Positions 1-8,791 are shown, numbered from the stretch's first letter. The stretch: 41,953 bases of DNA from DATGKK01 sp035294725 (GCA_035294725.1 DATGKK010000043.1:1-41953); one strand, 5' to 3'. Program-made: numbers and translations. The notes: a model not told the origin generated them from the letters alone.

Positions 1-44
1 CCAACCCCAAAAACACAGCATCAGGGTGGGCAAGAATGGGCATT

Positions 45-122
45 GGCCGGCTCCTTCCGGTAGTGGCTCCGTCCGCTAGACGGGTGGATGACCCACGCAT
101 CTTCTGCGGAACGGAGCCGGCC
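45..122. promoter_or_regulatory. Two mutually exclusive hairpins sharing one arm
   Basis: A single right arm (106-122) can pair with either of two left arms. The outer arm 45-59 forms 15 base pairs with 107-122, with one bulged base at 112. The inner arm 65-76 forms 12 base pairs with 106-118, with one bulged A. The two pairings exclude each other. The element lies 3' of the flippase gene on the minus strand, so it could be a 3' structure or terminator for that transcript, or the leader of something left of the window. A run of five T on the minus strand lies about 30 nt beyond, too far for a classic intrinsic terminator. The pairing is seen directly; the function is not known. Confidence 0.4.
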
Positions 123-164
123 GTTCCATCCTGACTAGCTCACAGGTACTGGGCCGGCATGAGC

Positions 165-1439
165 TCATCTCAGGTCGGCCCGCTTGAGCACGAGCAGGCG
201 CCGCGGGCTCGTGCCGGTCGAGACGCAGTAGTAGACCGTCACGACGACGAACACGAGCGCATACCCGATGGTGGACGTGACGGCGGCGCCATCAATCCCG
301 AAGTGCGGGATGGCGTACAGGTTCGCGCCGAGGTTGACAACGAGGCCCGCAAGTGGCGCCCAGACGAGCACTAGTGGGGAGCCCTCGCCGGCAAGGAAGC
401 TCGCGAGGAGGGTCTCGATAGTCACGAGAGCCACACCGGGTATCAGCCAGACGAGTGCCGGGGCGGCAGCTGAGTAGGCGGAGCCGTACAGGAGACGCAC
501 GAGCGGGTGCGACACCACGGCCAGCACCGCCGCAGTCGCGACGACGAGCGGGACGACCATCCTCACGAGGCGGTTCGTGTTCGCGATCCGGGCCTCCCGG
601 CTCGCCTCCGAGCTCGTCCGCTGGAACAGCAGCACCGACATCGTGGCGACGAGGAGGTTGAGCGGCATCACGAGGGAGGCGGAGACCGAGTAGACGCCGG
701 TCTTCGCCCGACCGAGGAAGTGGTTGCAGAGGACGAGGTCGCTGCGGAGCAGGAACAGCCATAGGAGCGAGCCGGCGTAGTTCCGCAATCCGTAGGCGAC
801 CTGCCGGCGCAAGAGGGCGAAGCTCGGGAGGAAGCGGAACCGGCGCACGTGCATCAGGTAGGCGCCGAGGAAGACGGCCTGCGACACCTCGACGACGACA
901 CGGAGCAGCACGAGGGGGACGAGCCGTGGCCCGAAGACGACGATGCTCGCCACCGTGCCGGTAAGGAGGACCGGGCCCTCGAACAGGTCGGGCACGACGT
1001 AGGCCGTCGTCCTGCCAAGACCCATGAGCGCGCGTTGTGCGAACTCGTTGAAGTACGAGCAGGGGACGACGGCAATGAAGAGCAGGAAGAGGCGAAAGCT
1101 GATGGCGCCGAGGAAGACGCCGTGAGCACCCACGACGCAGGCCGTGAGCACGCCGGCGGTGAGAAGGCCACCGACGGCCGACACGACCACCATGTTCGAG
1201 AGGATCCGGTCGATCTCGTCCGGCAGTCGTCCGAGGAAGTAGATGCCGCTGTAGTGGATGCCGAACGACCCGAACAGGACGGCAACCGTTCCGAGGGCGA
1301 CCAGCACGGAGAGGGTGCCGCGTCCGGCGGCCCCGAGCTCCCGGGCGACGACGATGCCGGCGGCCATCGACGTCAACGCACTCGTGACTCGCATGACAGA
1401 GGTCACGGCCGTCTGGCGCACGAAACGAGAGCGCTTCAT
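165..1439 (-). CDS. Polysaccharide flippase, Wzx-like (MOP superfamily)
   Basis: This 424-residue protein is almost entirely hydrophobic, with about 12 membrane-spanning segments. It starts with a short basic stretch (MKRSRFVRQ) and then the VVARELGAAGRGTL segment typical of oligosaccharide flippases. A central motif around residues 215-250 (YGLRNYAGSLLWLFL then RSDLVL and GVYSVSASL) matches the Wzx/polysaccharide-export family. These proteins move lipid-linked sugar repeats across the cytoplasmic membrane. The frame stays open upstream, but that part overlaps the sulfotransferase gene, so the ATG at 1439 is chosen. It lies 86 nt downstream of the sulfotransferase gene on the same strand and is probably co-transcribed. 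The substrate cannot be read from the sequence. Confidence 0.85.
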   Translation of the reverse strand: MKRSRFVRQTAVTSVMRVTSALTSMAAGIVVARELGAAGRGTLSVLVALGTVAVLFGSFGIHYSGIYFLGRLPDEIDRILSNMVVVSAVGGLLTAGVLTACVVGAHGVFLGAISFRLFLLFIAVVPCSYFNEFAQRALMGLGRTTAYVVPDLFEGPVLLTGTVASIVVFGPRLVPLVLLRVVVEVSQAVFLGAYLMHVRRFRFLPSFALLRRQVAYGLRNYAGSLLWLFLLRSDLVLCNHFLGRAKTGVYSVSASLVMPLNLLVATMSVLLFQRTSSEASREARIANTNRLVRMVVPLVVATAAVLAVVSHPLVRLLYGSAYSAAAPALVWLIPGVALVTIETLLASFLAGEGSPLVLVWAPLAGLVVNLGANLYAIPHFGIDGAAVTSTIGYALVFVVVTVYYCVSTGTSPRRLLVLKRADLR

Positions 1440-1525
1440 GCGCCCGGCCAGGTTCGGGCGCCGGTGGCGCGCCGATCGGCGCGAGCGGGAGGGCATGCCC
1501 CCGCCCCGCTCGGAGGGGTGCTCGG

Positions 1526-2302
1526 CTATCTCCAGTTGTGCACCAGGCCCGGGTTGACGAGCGCAGCGAAGACCTCGAGGAACCTCTCGCGATCGACGGG
1601 CGCCGGGAACCGGAGCGAGTCGTACAGCGAGCCGGCCTCGTGCAGGAAGTCGGGGAACCTCACCACCACGTGGGGCAGGCGATGGTCCACGACAGCAGTC
1701 ATGAGGAGGCCGACTCGGTAGGCGACGTGGTTGGGCGCGCTCGCCCGCGCCCATCCGGGGAGATGCCCGAGCTCCAAAAGGCCCTGCGCCGTCGCCGTCG
1801 TCTCGCGAAGCGAGATCACGACCTGCTCGATCGGCGCCTTCGCCGCTGCCCACACGGCGAGCGTCTGGCAGAACTGGGGATCCTTCACGACAACTCTGCG
1901 TGCGGCAAGCTCTCGCAGCTGCTCGCCGAAGCGCTCCGTCACCGGGGCGAGGTCGTCCCAGCTCTGCAGCCGGATCCGCCGGCCGATCGTGCGCTGCAGC
2001 GCGGCGAGCCCGAGGGACGGCGCCCTGGGCGCTCGGTCCTCCGCTGCGGCTCCCGTACCTCCGCCCGGTGGCCGGCGGTCGAGAAACCGCTTCGCGCGGT
2101 CGGCGAGCGGCGAGGATCGCCCCTGCATCTTGAGAGCACGAATGATCTCGAGGTTGAGCCGGCCGACTTCGACGTCCTCGAGCCCGCCGCGGATCGACTC
2201 CTCCCACCCGCCGCCGCCCTCGACCGGGTCAAAGCCGAGCTCCTGATAGAGCCGGGCGAGCAGCGACGTCCCGCTCCGGCCCGGACCCGTGATGACGATC
2301 AC
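1526..2302 (-). CDS. Sulfotransferase family protein
   Basis: This is a 258-residue protein. An N-terminal P-loop-like motif GPGRSGTSLLARL (residues 6-18) follows the first beta strand and matches the 5'-phosphosulfate loop of PAPS-dependent sulfotransferases. VVKDPQF near residue 140 and VVISLRETTATAQGL near residue 162 fit the conserved KDP and 3'-phosphate-binding region of the family. It starts with GTG at 2302 and is divergent from the amidotransferase gene, 89 nt away. A flippase follows on the same strand, so sulfation of a surface polysaccharide or glycolipid is a reasonable guess, but the acceptor is unknown. A small-molecule or nucleotide kinase is less likely because the KDP motif fits sulfotransferases. 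Confidence 0.75.
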   Translation of the reverse strand: MIVITGPGRSGTSLLARLYQELGFDPVEGGGGWEESIRGGLEDVEVGRLNLEIIRALKMQGRSSPLADRAKRFLDRRPPGGGTGAAAEDRAPRAPSLGLAALQRTIGRRIRLQSWDDLAPVTERFGEQLRELAARRVVVKDPQFCQTLAVWAAAKAPIEQVVISLRETTATAQGLLELGHLPGWARASAPNHVAYRVGLLMTAVVDHRLPHVVVRFPDFLHEAGSLYDSLRFPAPVDRERFLEVFAALVNPGLVHNWR

Positions 2303-2311
2303 TGCTGCCCT

Positions 2312-2317
2312 ACACTA
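2312..2317 (-). promoter_or_regulatory. Possible -10 box of the sulfotransferase gene
   Basis: On the minus strand TAGTGT lies 9 nt before the GTG start at 2302. It fits the actinobacterial TANNNT -10 pattern and would put transcription start within about two bases of the start codon. No clear -35 hexamer is present. No Shine-Dalgarno sequence is seen. Confidence 0.3.
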
Positions 2318-2391
2318 CTCAGAGCCCGAGAGGACCCTAGGGAGGCGGCGCAGGTCCGGGCGCCCAGCGGACAAAGGATCGGCTCACGCCC

Positions 2392-4287
2392 ATGTGCGGC
2401 ATCACGGGAGTGTTCGAGTACGGGTGCGCCGTCGGGTCGGTCACCGAGGCGCTCCTCGCCTCGATGCGGGACTCGCTCGCCCACCGGGGCCCCGACGATG
2501 CCGGGCTCTACCTGAGCGAGGACCGCCGGCTCGGCCTCGGCCACCGGCGCCTTTCGATCGTCGACCTCGACCACGGGGCCCAACCCATGGAAGGGCGCGG
2601 TGGCGTGCAGCTCGTCTTCAACGGCGAGATCTACAACTACCCACGGTTGCGGGCCGAGCTCGAGTCCTCCGGGGCCCGCTTTCGCACCCACTGCGACACC
2701 GAGGTGATCCTGCACCTCTACGAACGCCACGGCCTTCGTTGCCTCGATCGTCTCGTCGGCATGTTCGCGTTCGCCCTCTGGGACCCCGGGCCACGGCGAC
2801 TGCTGCTCGCCCGCGACCCGGTCGGGGAGAAGCCCCTCTACTGGGCGGACATCGGCGGTCGGCTGGTCTTCGGCTCCGAGATCAAGGCACTTCTCTGCCA
2901 CCCCTCCGTTCCCCGCGAGGTGAACACCGGCATGCTCGGGCCGTTCCTCGCCAACCTCGTGGCGCCGGGTGCGGAGACGCTGTACCAAGGGATCCACAAG
3001 CTCAGGCCGGGCACCTTCGCCACCTGCGACGAGAGGGGTGTGCAGGTGTCGCGGTACTCGGCGGGCCTGCCTCCTCGTCGCCTCGAGCACCCCTCCTTCG
3101 ACGACGCGGTCATGAAGGTGCGCTCGCTGCTCGAAACCTCCGTCCACGACCGGCTGATGAGCGACGTGCCGGTCGGGGTGCTGTTGAGCGGCGGTGTCGA
3201 CTCGGCCGCCCTCGTCGGCCTGCTGCACGAACGGGCTGCCGCCACCTCTTCCTTCACCGTCGGGTTCCCGGGCACCAACGGCTTCGACGAGCGCAGCGAG
3301 GCGAGAGAGATCGCAGCCCGTTTCGGCACCGACCACCACGAGGTCGCCCTCGACGAACGGGCGGCGATCGGGTTGCTGCCCGAGCTCGTCCACCACGCCG
3401 ACGAGCCGCTCGCCGACCCGGTGTGCATCCCGCTCACGGCCGTGACGGCCCTCGCACGGGACCATGGAGTGAAGGTCGTCCTTGCCGGAGAAGGTGCCGA
3501 CGAGGTGTTCTGGGGCTACAACGGATACCTCGGCGCCTACAAGCGCTGGGCTCGCACGAGGCTGCTGCTCTCGATCCCGGGACCACTCCTACAGCTGCTC
3601 GCCACCGCCGCGGCCCGCTCTGGGCGGTCTCGCCGCAGCGAGCACCTCGGCGCCGTCGCCCGCGGCAGGCCGGGTCCGGTCCACTTCCCGGTCGGCATGA
3701 CCAGGGCGCAGCGGAGAGGGACGCTTGGCGCGCTCGGCGCCGATCCGGGGTGGGAGCCGAGCGACGGCCGAGGCGACGACGACCCTCTCGCAACGATGAT
3801 GTTCGACACCCAGGAGTACGAGCTCGACGTCCGCCTGCCAGAGCTCCTCCTCATGCGCATCGACCGGTTCTCTATGGCGCACGGCGTGGAGGCACGGGTC
3901 CCGTTCCTCGACCCGGAGCTGATCAAGTTCGCCTACGGACTCCCGCTCGAGGTGAAGCTGCGGGGAATGACGACAAAGGCGCTCCTCAAGGCGGCAGTGA
4001 GCGACCTCCTGCCCTCCTCGGTCCTCGATCGTCCGAAGACCGGCTTCGGTGCGCCGACCTCGGCGTGGTTCCGGTCCCGCCACGGCGACCTCCTCGCGGA
4101 GCTCGTCTCCGGCGAAGTGCGGCGCTACTTCAACGCTTCCTACCTCGACACCCTGTCGAGGTCGCTCGATCCCACCTCCTGGGAAGTCGGGCAGATCCTC
4201 TGGCCCGTGCTGATGTTCGCGCTGTGGCACCGGTACTGGATCGAGGGCGAGGCGATCGAGGACGTCCTCGCGAGCGCCGCGGCATGA
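2392..4287 (+). CDS. asnB: Asparagine synthase (glutamine-hydrolysing)-type amidotransferase
   Basis: This 631-residue protein has the two AsnB domains. The N-terminal class II glutaminase has the catalytic Cys2 (MCGITGVF), then RGPDDAG, FNGEIYNY and the CDTEVIL segment. The C-terminal synthetase has the pyrophosphate loop SGGVDS at 266-271, GEGADE at 366-371 and the late RVPFLDPEL and KTGFGAP motifs. AsnB moves ammonia from glutamine to aspartate using ATP. Copies inside polysaccharide regions often amidate sugar acids or other surface precursors instead. Here it is divergent from a sulfotransferase and is followed by a glycosyltransferase 58 nt downstream. All key residues are present, so an active enzyme is expected; its acceptor is uncertain. 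Confidence 0.9.
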   Translation: MCGITGVFEYGCAVGSVTEALLASMRDSLAHRGPDDAGLYLSEDRRLGLGHRRLSIVDLDHGAQPMEGRGGVQLVFNGEIYNYPRLRAELESSGARFRTHCDTEVILHLYERHGLRCLDRLVGMFAFALWDPGPRRLLLARDPVGEKPLYWADIGGRLVFGSEIKALLCHPSVPREVNTGMLGPFLANLVAPGAETLYQGIHKLRPGTFATCDERGVQVSRYSAGLPPRRLEHPSFDDAVMKVRSLLETSVHDRLMSDVPVGVLLSGGVDSAALVGLLHERAAATSSFTVGFPGTNGFDERSEAREIAARFGTDHHEVALDERAAIGLLPELVHHADEPLADPVCIPLTAVTALARDHGVKVVLAGEGADEVFWGYNGYLGAYKRWARTRLLLSIPGPLLQLLATAAARSGRSRRSEHLGAVARGRPGPVHFPVGMTRAQRRGTLGALGADPGWEPSDGRGDDDPLATMMFDTQEYELDVRLPELLLMRIDRFSMAHGVEARVPFLDPELIKFAYGLPLEVKLRGMTTKALLKAAVSDLLPSSVLDRPKTGFGAPTSAWFRSRHGDLLAELVSGEVRRYFNASYLDTLSRSLDPTSWEVGQILWPVLMFALWHRYWIEGEAIEDVLASAAA

Positions 4288-4345
4288 CCACAACCGCGTC
4301 GCGGCGTCCGCCGAGGCGTCGAGCCGCCCGGCTCCGCGAGCACGC

Positions 4346-5488
4346 ATGACCGACGCTGCCGCTGCATCGGCGCCTGAGACATCTCCTGGAGGGGCCGGGC
4401 TGCGCCTGCTGATGCTCGCGGCTCCAGCGGCCGCACCCGGACCGATCGGCCCCATCGCTCGGCTGCTGGCACGGGGCCTCGAGGAGCACGGCTGCGAGGT
4501 TGCGATCTTGGACTGGGGCAGCGACGGCTCCGGCCAGAGCGGAGTGCGGCGGGCCCTCGATCGCCTCGGCGACGTGCTCCGGGCCCGCCGCGCCATGAGA
4601 GGCGGACACTTCGATGCCGTGCTCGTGCACAGCTCGCATGACTGGGGCACGCTCGTGCGGGACCTTGGCCTTCTCGGAACCTGCCGACGTCGCCCGGCCG
4701 CACTGCTCCAGCTGCACGGAAGCTCGCCCCAGCGCTTCGGCGCACGAGGGAGCAGGCTGTTCACCGCGTTCAGTCGGACGCTCGTCCGGCGCCTCGACGG
4801 GCTGCTCGTCCTCTCGAGCGAGGAGCGAAAGGGCTGGCAGCAGATGGCCGACAGCGTCCCCGTGTCTGTCGTCGCCAATCCGTACCTGCCTCGCGCTGGC
4901 GCGGCGGGGCGGACCGGAGGACCTGGCGACCCCGTCCGGCTCCTGTTCGTCGGGAGGCTCGTGCCAAAAAAGGGGGCGAGCCTCCTCCTCGAGGCGGCTG
5001 CTGCCCTCCCGTCAGGCTCGGTGGAGGTCGTGGTCGTCGGGGACGGGCCCGACCGTGCGCGGCTCGAGGAGCTCGCGGGCCGCCTCGGGGCGGCCGTGAC
5101 CTTCACGGGCCGGTTGGCTCGCGACTCCGTTGATGCCGCCTACCGCGAGGCGCACATCTTCGTCCTGCCGTCGTCCTGGGACGAAGGCTTTCCAACCGTG
5201 ATCAGCGAGGCGATGGACTTCGGCCTCCCCATCGTCACGACGAGGATCCGAGGCATGGTCGACCATCTCGAGGACGGCGTGAACGCCCTGCTCGTGACGC
5301 CAGGAAGTCTCGACGAGCTCGTCGGCGCGCTGGAGCGGCTCGTCGCCGACGGCGCGCTTCGTGAGGCGATGGGCCGGGCCAACCACGCCGCGGTGCGCAA
5401 GTTCGAGCCAGCGTCGGTGGCGAGCCAGTACCTCGACGCGCTGATTGCCGCTCACGCTCTCCGGAGCGACCACTCGGCGACCGGATAG
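4346..5488 (+). CDS. Glycosyltransferase family 4 (GT-B fold)
   Basis: This 380-residue protein has a two-domain GT-B layout. The N-terminal half carries alternating hydrophobic strands (LRLLMLAAP, VLVHSSHDW, ALLQLHGSSP). The C-terminal half has the family 4 features: VRLLFVGRLVPKKGASLLLEA, VVVGDGPDRARLEEL, VTFTGRL and the EX7E motif E280-G-F-P-T-V-I-S-E288 that binds the nucleotide sugar. It is probably a cytoplasmic, retaining transferase that adds a hexose to a lipid-linked glycan. It follows the amidotransferase gene on the same strand after 58 nt and is likely in the same operon. The donor and acceptor cannot be read. No strong Shine-Dalgarno sequence precedes the ATG, so the exact start is a little uncertain. 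Confidence 0.88.
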   Translation: MTDAAAASAPETSPGGAGLRLLMLAAPAAAPGPIGPIARLLARGLEEHGCEVAILDWGSDGSGQSGVRRALDRLGDVLRARRAMRGGHFDAVLVHSSHDWGTLVRDLGLLGTCRRRPAALLQLHGSSPQRFGARGSRLFTAFSRTLVRRLDGLLVLSSEERKGWQQMADSVPVSVVANPYLPRAGAAGRTGGPGDPVRLLFVGRLVPKKGASLLLEAAAALPSGSVEVVVVGDGPDRARLEELAGRLGAAVTFTGRLARDSVDAAYREAHIFVLPSSWDEGFPTVISEAMDFGLPIVTTRIRGMVDHLEDGVNALLVTPGSLDELVGALERLVADGALREAMGRANHAAVRKFEPASVASQYLDALIAAHALRSDHSATG

Positions 5489-5508
5489 CAGCTCCCCGTG
5501 TCTCTGAG

Positions 5509-5538
5509 CCGTCGCAGTGGCGGGTCCTCAGCCGACGG
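5509..5538. terminator. Weak hairpin between convergent genes
   Basis: CCGTCG at 5509-5514 pairs with CGACGG at 5533-5538 across an 18-nt loop in the 90-nt gap between the convergent glycosyltransferase and DUF4012 genes. There is no T tract. It may serve as a bidirectional end, but it is short and the loop is large. Confidence 0.2.
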
Positions 5539-5578
5539 TTGCTCGGGAGCGCACTGAACGCTCACGACGGGCGACCGG

Positions 5579-7921
5579 TCACGACACGATCTTGACCGAG
5601 GTGTGGACGACGTCGGGGAAGAGCACGGGCTGCTGGTACATCCCGAGGTGGTAGGGCGCGCCCCTGTGCGGCCAGGTGCCGAAGAGACGGAGCACGAGTG
5701 TCGCCGTGGTGCCGGCCGGGATCTTGACGAACGCCGAGTAGACGAATCGGCCGAGCTCCTGCTGCTCGGTCATCACGAGCGGCAGGCCATTCCACGTCGC
5801 CCCGTCTGAGAGCCACGGCGAGTAGATGGAAAGGTAGAGCTCCTCTTCGCCCGGCTTCGCCACCGCACCCGGTGCCGGGTCAAGGATGACGGGCGGCAGG
5901 CCCGAGCTCGGGCTCAGGTTGCGCAGCGTGAGCGTCAGCGTCGCCGTGATCTGGTCGGTGCGCCGGTTCAGCACCGCCCGGTAGTCGATCGTGCGCCGCA
6001 GGTACCAGTCGAGCTTGTTGCCGACGGCATTGTCGGTCGTGACGCCGATGAAGTCGCCGTGCACCGGCGGCATCGCACCGGCGAGATGAACCCGAGCGTA
6101 GAAGTGCTCGACTGAAGGGTCCGTGCTGTAGAAGAGGAGGTGGTGCCCGCGCAGTGCCGGGAGAAGGTCCTCGGCGAGCGTGGGGAGCGGCGGGAGGTGG
6201 CGGGTAACGAGGTCGTGCCAGACCGTGCGGATGAGGTCCTGGAGGAACGCAAGGCGTGCCGGGTTGTCGCCGGCGAAGTGGATGAACTCGTTGTGGGCGA
6301 GAAGGGTCACGGCATTGCCCGAGCTGATCGGCACCGGCCACTGCGGCTCGCTCACAGGTCCCGTCGCCGCCAGCAGCCCGGCAATGGCGACAGGGTCGAT
6401 GCTGATCACCCCGTTCACCGGTTCGCCGCCCGACTGGGGGAACAGATTGGCAGCGACCTCGCCCACGGAGGGGAAGTCAGGGGACATCGGGACGTTCTCC
6501 CACGTGTACTGGGGCTGGAACTGGCTGTAGCGGGCGATGTAGTCGGCGGGGCCCACGAGATGTCGGGTCGCGCTGCCGGCCGAGTCGAGCTTGGCCACCG
6601 ATGCGACCTGCTCGAGCGAGAGCTTCCCGCCGACGGCGTCGACGACGGCGTAGTCGCCGATGACGCCGCCGCTTGCCCGGGACTCTGCCGGGTTCTCGAA
6701 CAAGATGAGATAGCGCTTCATCCCGCCTGCTCCGAGGATGACCGGGACCTCTCTCACGGCAAGAAGGCCGGTCTCGGCATCGCTGCGCGCCTGGTGGAGC
6801 TTCGCGACCTCGGAAGCGAGCTTCGTCCGGAGCGGCGGCACGAGCCAGGGCGACCGGAACGGCCCAGTCTGTGCGAGGGCAACCCCCAGCGTGGACAGGT
6901 CACTGCGAAACGAGGGCCCGAGCGCTCTCAGGGCCCCGATCGGGAACACCCCTCCGCGGATGCGGAGAGCAGCGAGGTTCGCGTGGGCGGAGGTGGCATA
7001 GGCCGCAGCCGCCAGCAGGTGGCCGACCGACGACGCCACGCGGACCGCCCGAACCTGTTGCGAGACGACCGGCACCACCTCGGCAAGCCGAGCAGCCGAG
7101 AGGTCGTCCTCGGCGGCCCCGAACTGCCGCTCGGCACGGGCGAACTCCGTTCGGGCGAGCCGCTGCTGGCCCCGCTCTGCGGCGTGCAGTCCGAGATGCG
7201 TGCTGTCGAGAGCAGAGGTGAGCGCCGTGCGAGCCTCGAGCACGGAGACACCGGCGAGCGCCGTCAGACCGATCGCCGCCAGGGCAAGGACGCCGCAGGC
7301 GGCCAGCACTCTCCGCCGGGTCCGTGAAGGGGCGAGAACGACGCCGGGCACGATCAGAGCCAGCACTGCCACTGCGGCGATGGCAGACGGCAGGAGTGCC
7401 CGGTGGGGCCAGCCGAGGCGAAGGGCGACCTGGCAGACCACCGCCGACACGGCCGCCGGCACGACGGCAGTGTTCCAACCACGGCGGCGGACCAGCTCGC
7501 TCCGTTCTCGCCGGCCGCCGAACCCAACCCCGGCTACGGCGAGGCCGAGCGCGGCTGCGGAGGGGAACAGCGTCGGCTGGTGCAGCGAGGCTGCGGTCGT
7601 GACGGCTGCGGCGAACGTGATCCACAGCCACGGTGCCGACACGCCGGCGAGTGCGCAGGCCGCCCCGAGCAGCGCCTTCATCGCCACGTCGACGCCCGAG
7701 ATCCCGGTCGGGCTGCCGGGCGCGACGGAGGCGGCAAGGGCGCTCGCGGCCACGACGAGCGCGAGCAGCAACTGGGTGCTGTCGGCCCGCGCACGGTGCC
7801 TCGGCGCCGGCCGGGCAGGCCGCTCGGAGAGGCCGAGCCGCTCGCCGAGCGGGACAATCGTCGCGCTGTCCCCGCTCTGGCGCGGTTGCTCCTCGAGATT
7901 GCCGGCCATCTTTCCAATCAT
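5579..7921 (-). CDS. DUF4012 domain membrane protein
   Basis: This 780-residue protein has a short charged N terminus, then a block of hydrophobic segments to about residue 220 (several membrane passes). An alanine-rich helical stretch follows, with AERQFGAAEDDLSAARLAEVV. From about residue 400 to the end comes a large extracytoplasmic domain beginning RYLILFENPAESRASGG and GVIGDYAVVDAVGGKL, which is the signature of DUF4012. Proteins of this family are common in actinobacteria near polysaccharide genes, but no reaction is known. The ATG at 7921 is chosen over a GTG at 7975, which would add 18 Pro/Arg-rich residues. It is divergent from the small exported protein, 184 nt away, so the two may share regulation. 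Confidence 0.8.
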   Translation of the reverse strand: MIGKMAGNLEEQPRQSGDSATIVPLGERLGLSERPARPAPRHRARADSTQLLLALVVAASALAASVAPGSPTGISGVDVAMKALLGAACALAGVSAPWLWITFAAAVTTAASLHQPTLFPSAAALGLAVAGVGFGGRRERSELVRRRGWNTAVVPAAVSAVVCQVALRLGWPHRALLPSAIAAVAVLALIVPGVVLAPSRTRRRVLAACGVLALAAIGLTALAGVSVLEARTALTSALDSTHLGLHAAERGQQRLARTEFARAERQFGAAEDDLSAARLAEVVPVVSQQVRAVRVASSVGHLLAAAAYATSAHANLAALRIRGGVFPIGALRALGPSFRSDLSTLGVALAQTGPFRSPWLVPPLRTKLASEVAKLHQARSDAETGLLAVREVPVILGAGGMKRYLILFENPAESRASGGVIGDYAVVDAVGGKLSLEQVASVAKLDSAGSATRHLVGPADYIARYSQFQPQYTWENVPMSPDFPSVGEVAANLFPQSGGEPVNGVISIDPVAIAGLLAATGPVSEPQWPVPISSGNAVTLLAHNEFIHFAGDNPARLAFLQDLIRTVWHDLVTRHLPPLPTLAEDLLPALRGHHLLFYSTDPSVEHFYARVHLAGAMPPVHGDFIGVTTDNAVGNKLDWYLRRTIDYRAVLNRRTDQITATLTLTLRNLSPSSGLPPVILDPAPGAVAKPGEEELYLSIYSPWLSDGATWNGLPLVMTEQQELGRFVYSAFVKIPAGTTATLVLRLFGTWPHRGAPYHLGMYQQPVLFPDVVHTSVKIVS

Positions 7922-8055
7922 GGCCCCTCGGCCGTCGTCGAGAGGGGCATCCCGGCGCCACGGCGGCGGCCGCACGAGTACGCTGACGTAGCCAGCTGGG
8001 AGAGCAGGCGAGAGTCTGAGAAGGAGAAGCTCTCGCCTTCCGGCGCGCGATCTGG

Positions 8056-8061
8056 TAAGGT
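8056..8061 (+). promoter_or_regulatory. Possible -10 box of the exported Ig-like protein gene
   Basis: TAAGGT fits TANNNT and would start a transcript with a leader of about 38 nt. That leader carries a strong ribosome binding site, AGGGAGGA at 8092-8099, six bases before the ATG at 8106. No convincing -35 element is seen. Confidence 0.3.
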
Positions 8062-8105
8062 TGTGTCAATTGTGACCGTTGTGGTCTCCATAGGGAGGAC
8101 GCGGT

Positions 8106-8651
8106 ATGGGAAGCACCTTTAGGGCAGTAAAGGTCTTCGGGGGTTCAGTGCTGCTCGGAGGCATGCTCATGCTGGCGACGGGCGTGGTCGGCGCGTCGGT
8201 CGCATCGGCCTCGAGCGGGTGCTACCCGCCAGGCTCCTCGAGCTGCAAGGCGTCACTCACCACCAGCAGCTCGACGGTGGCTCCGGGCGGTTCCTTCACG
8301 CTGAACGGCACGGGCTACGCCAGCGGTGCCACGGTCACGATCAAGGTCTGCAGCATCGAGACGACCTCGGCGACCGCTGGATCGGACGGCAAGTTCGCCC
8401 TCACGATCACGATCCCGAGCACGGCCCAGGCTGGCTCCTGCACCATCACCGCCACGGGCACGGGAGCGAGCGGTAGCACGCTCACGCAGACCACGACGAT
8501 CACCATCACGAGCTCTGGAGTGACCGTCCCGCCCGCACACACGGGTGAGCCTTTCTCGAGCTGGCTCTACTGGGGTGGTGCGGGGCTCGCAGCCCTTCTC
8601 GGCTTCAGCCTCTTCGGTCTCGCTCGGAGGCGTTCCGCCGTCAAGGCCTGA
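8106..8651 (+). CDS. Exported Ig-like protein with sortase-like C-terminal tail
   Basis: This 181-residue protein has an N-terminal signal peptide (basic start, hydrophobic core at residues 11-34, likely cleavage after ASA near 36). A Ser/Thr-rich beta-sandwich domain follows (about 48-138) of the Ig/filamin-like type, with STVAPGGSFTLNGTGY and AGSCTITATG. It has four cysteines (39, 47, 82, 112). The tail is PAHTG at 143-147, then a hydrophobic span and a terminal ARRRSAVK. This is the plan of a sortase substrate, but the motif is PAHTG instead of LPXTG or LAXTG. No sortase gene lies in the window; simple membrane anchoring is the alternative. A strong ribosome binding site precedes the ATG. 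Confidence 0.75.
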   Translation: MGSTFRAVKVFGGSVLLGGMLMLATGVVGASVASASSGCYPPGSSSCKASLTTSSSTVAPGGSFTLNGTGYASGATVTIKVCSIETTSATAGSDGKFALTITIPSTAQAGSCTITATGTGASGSTLTQTTTITITSSGVTVPPAHTGEPFSSWLYWGGAGLAALLGFSLFGLARRRSAVKA

Positions 8652-8677
8652 GCGGGCCGACCGAGCGGCAGTACTCA

Positions 8678-8709
8678 AAAGAGCTCCACTCGAAAGAGTG
8701 GGGCTCTTT
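8678..8709 (+). terminator. Strong hairpin with GAAA loop
   Basis: Bases 8678-8691 pair with 8696-8709 over 14 base pairs, with a single G-U pair and the stable tetraloop GAAA. It begins 26 nt after the stop codon of the exported Ig-like protein gene. The 3' arm ends in TTTC instead of a long T tract, so it may work as a weak intrinsic terminator or as a 3'-end stabiliser. Because it sits between convergent genes, it could also end the methyltransferase transcript from the other side, where the arm also ends in CTTT. Confidence 0.65.
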
Positions 8710-8791
8710 CATGTGGGACCGGAGTTCTCGAGCGCCACGAGCCTGTGGGGGGTTGTGGCCCCCATCCCCTTCGAACGCTCTGTTGGAGACG

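Noticed and set aside
849..1721. 290-codon plus-strand frame across the flippase gene
   Set aside because: It is charged, low-complexity and opposite a gene with clear membrane segments and family motifs.
8746..8764. Small TGGGGG/CCCCCA hairpin after the GAAA hairpin
   Set aside because: Only six base pairs with a 7-nt loop and no T tract. The neighbouring 14-bp hairpin explains the transcript end better.
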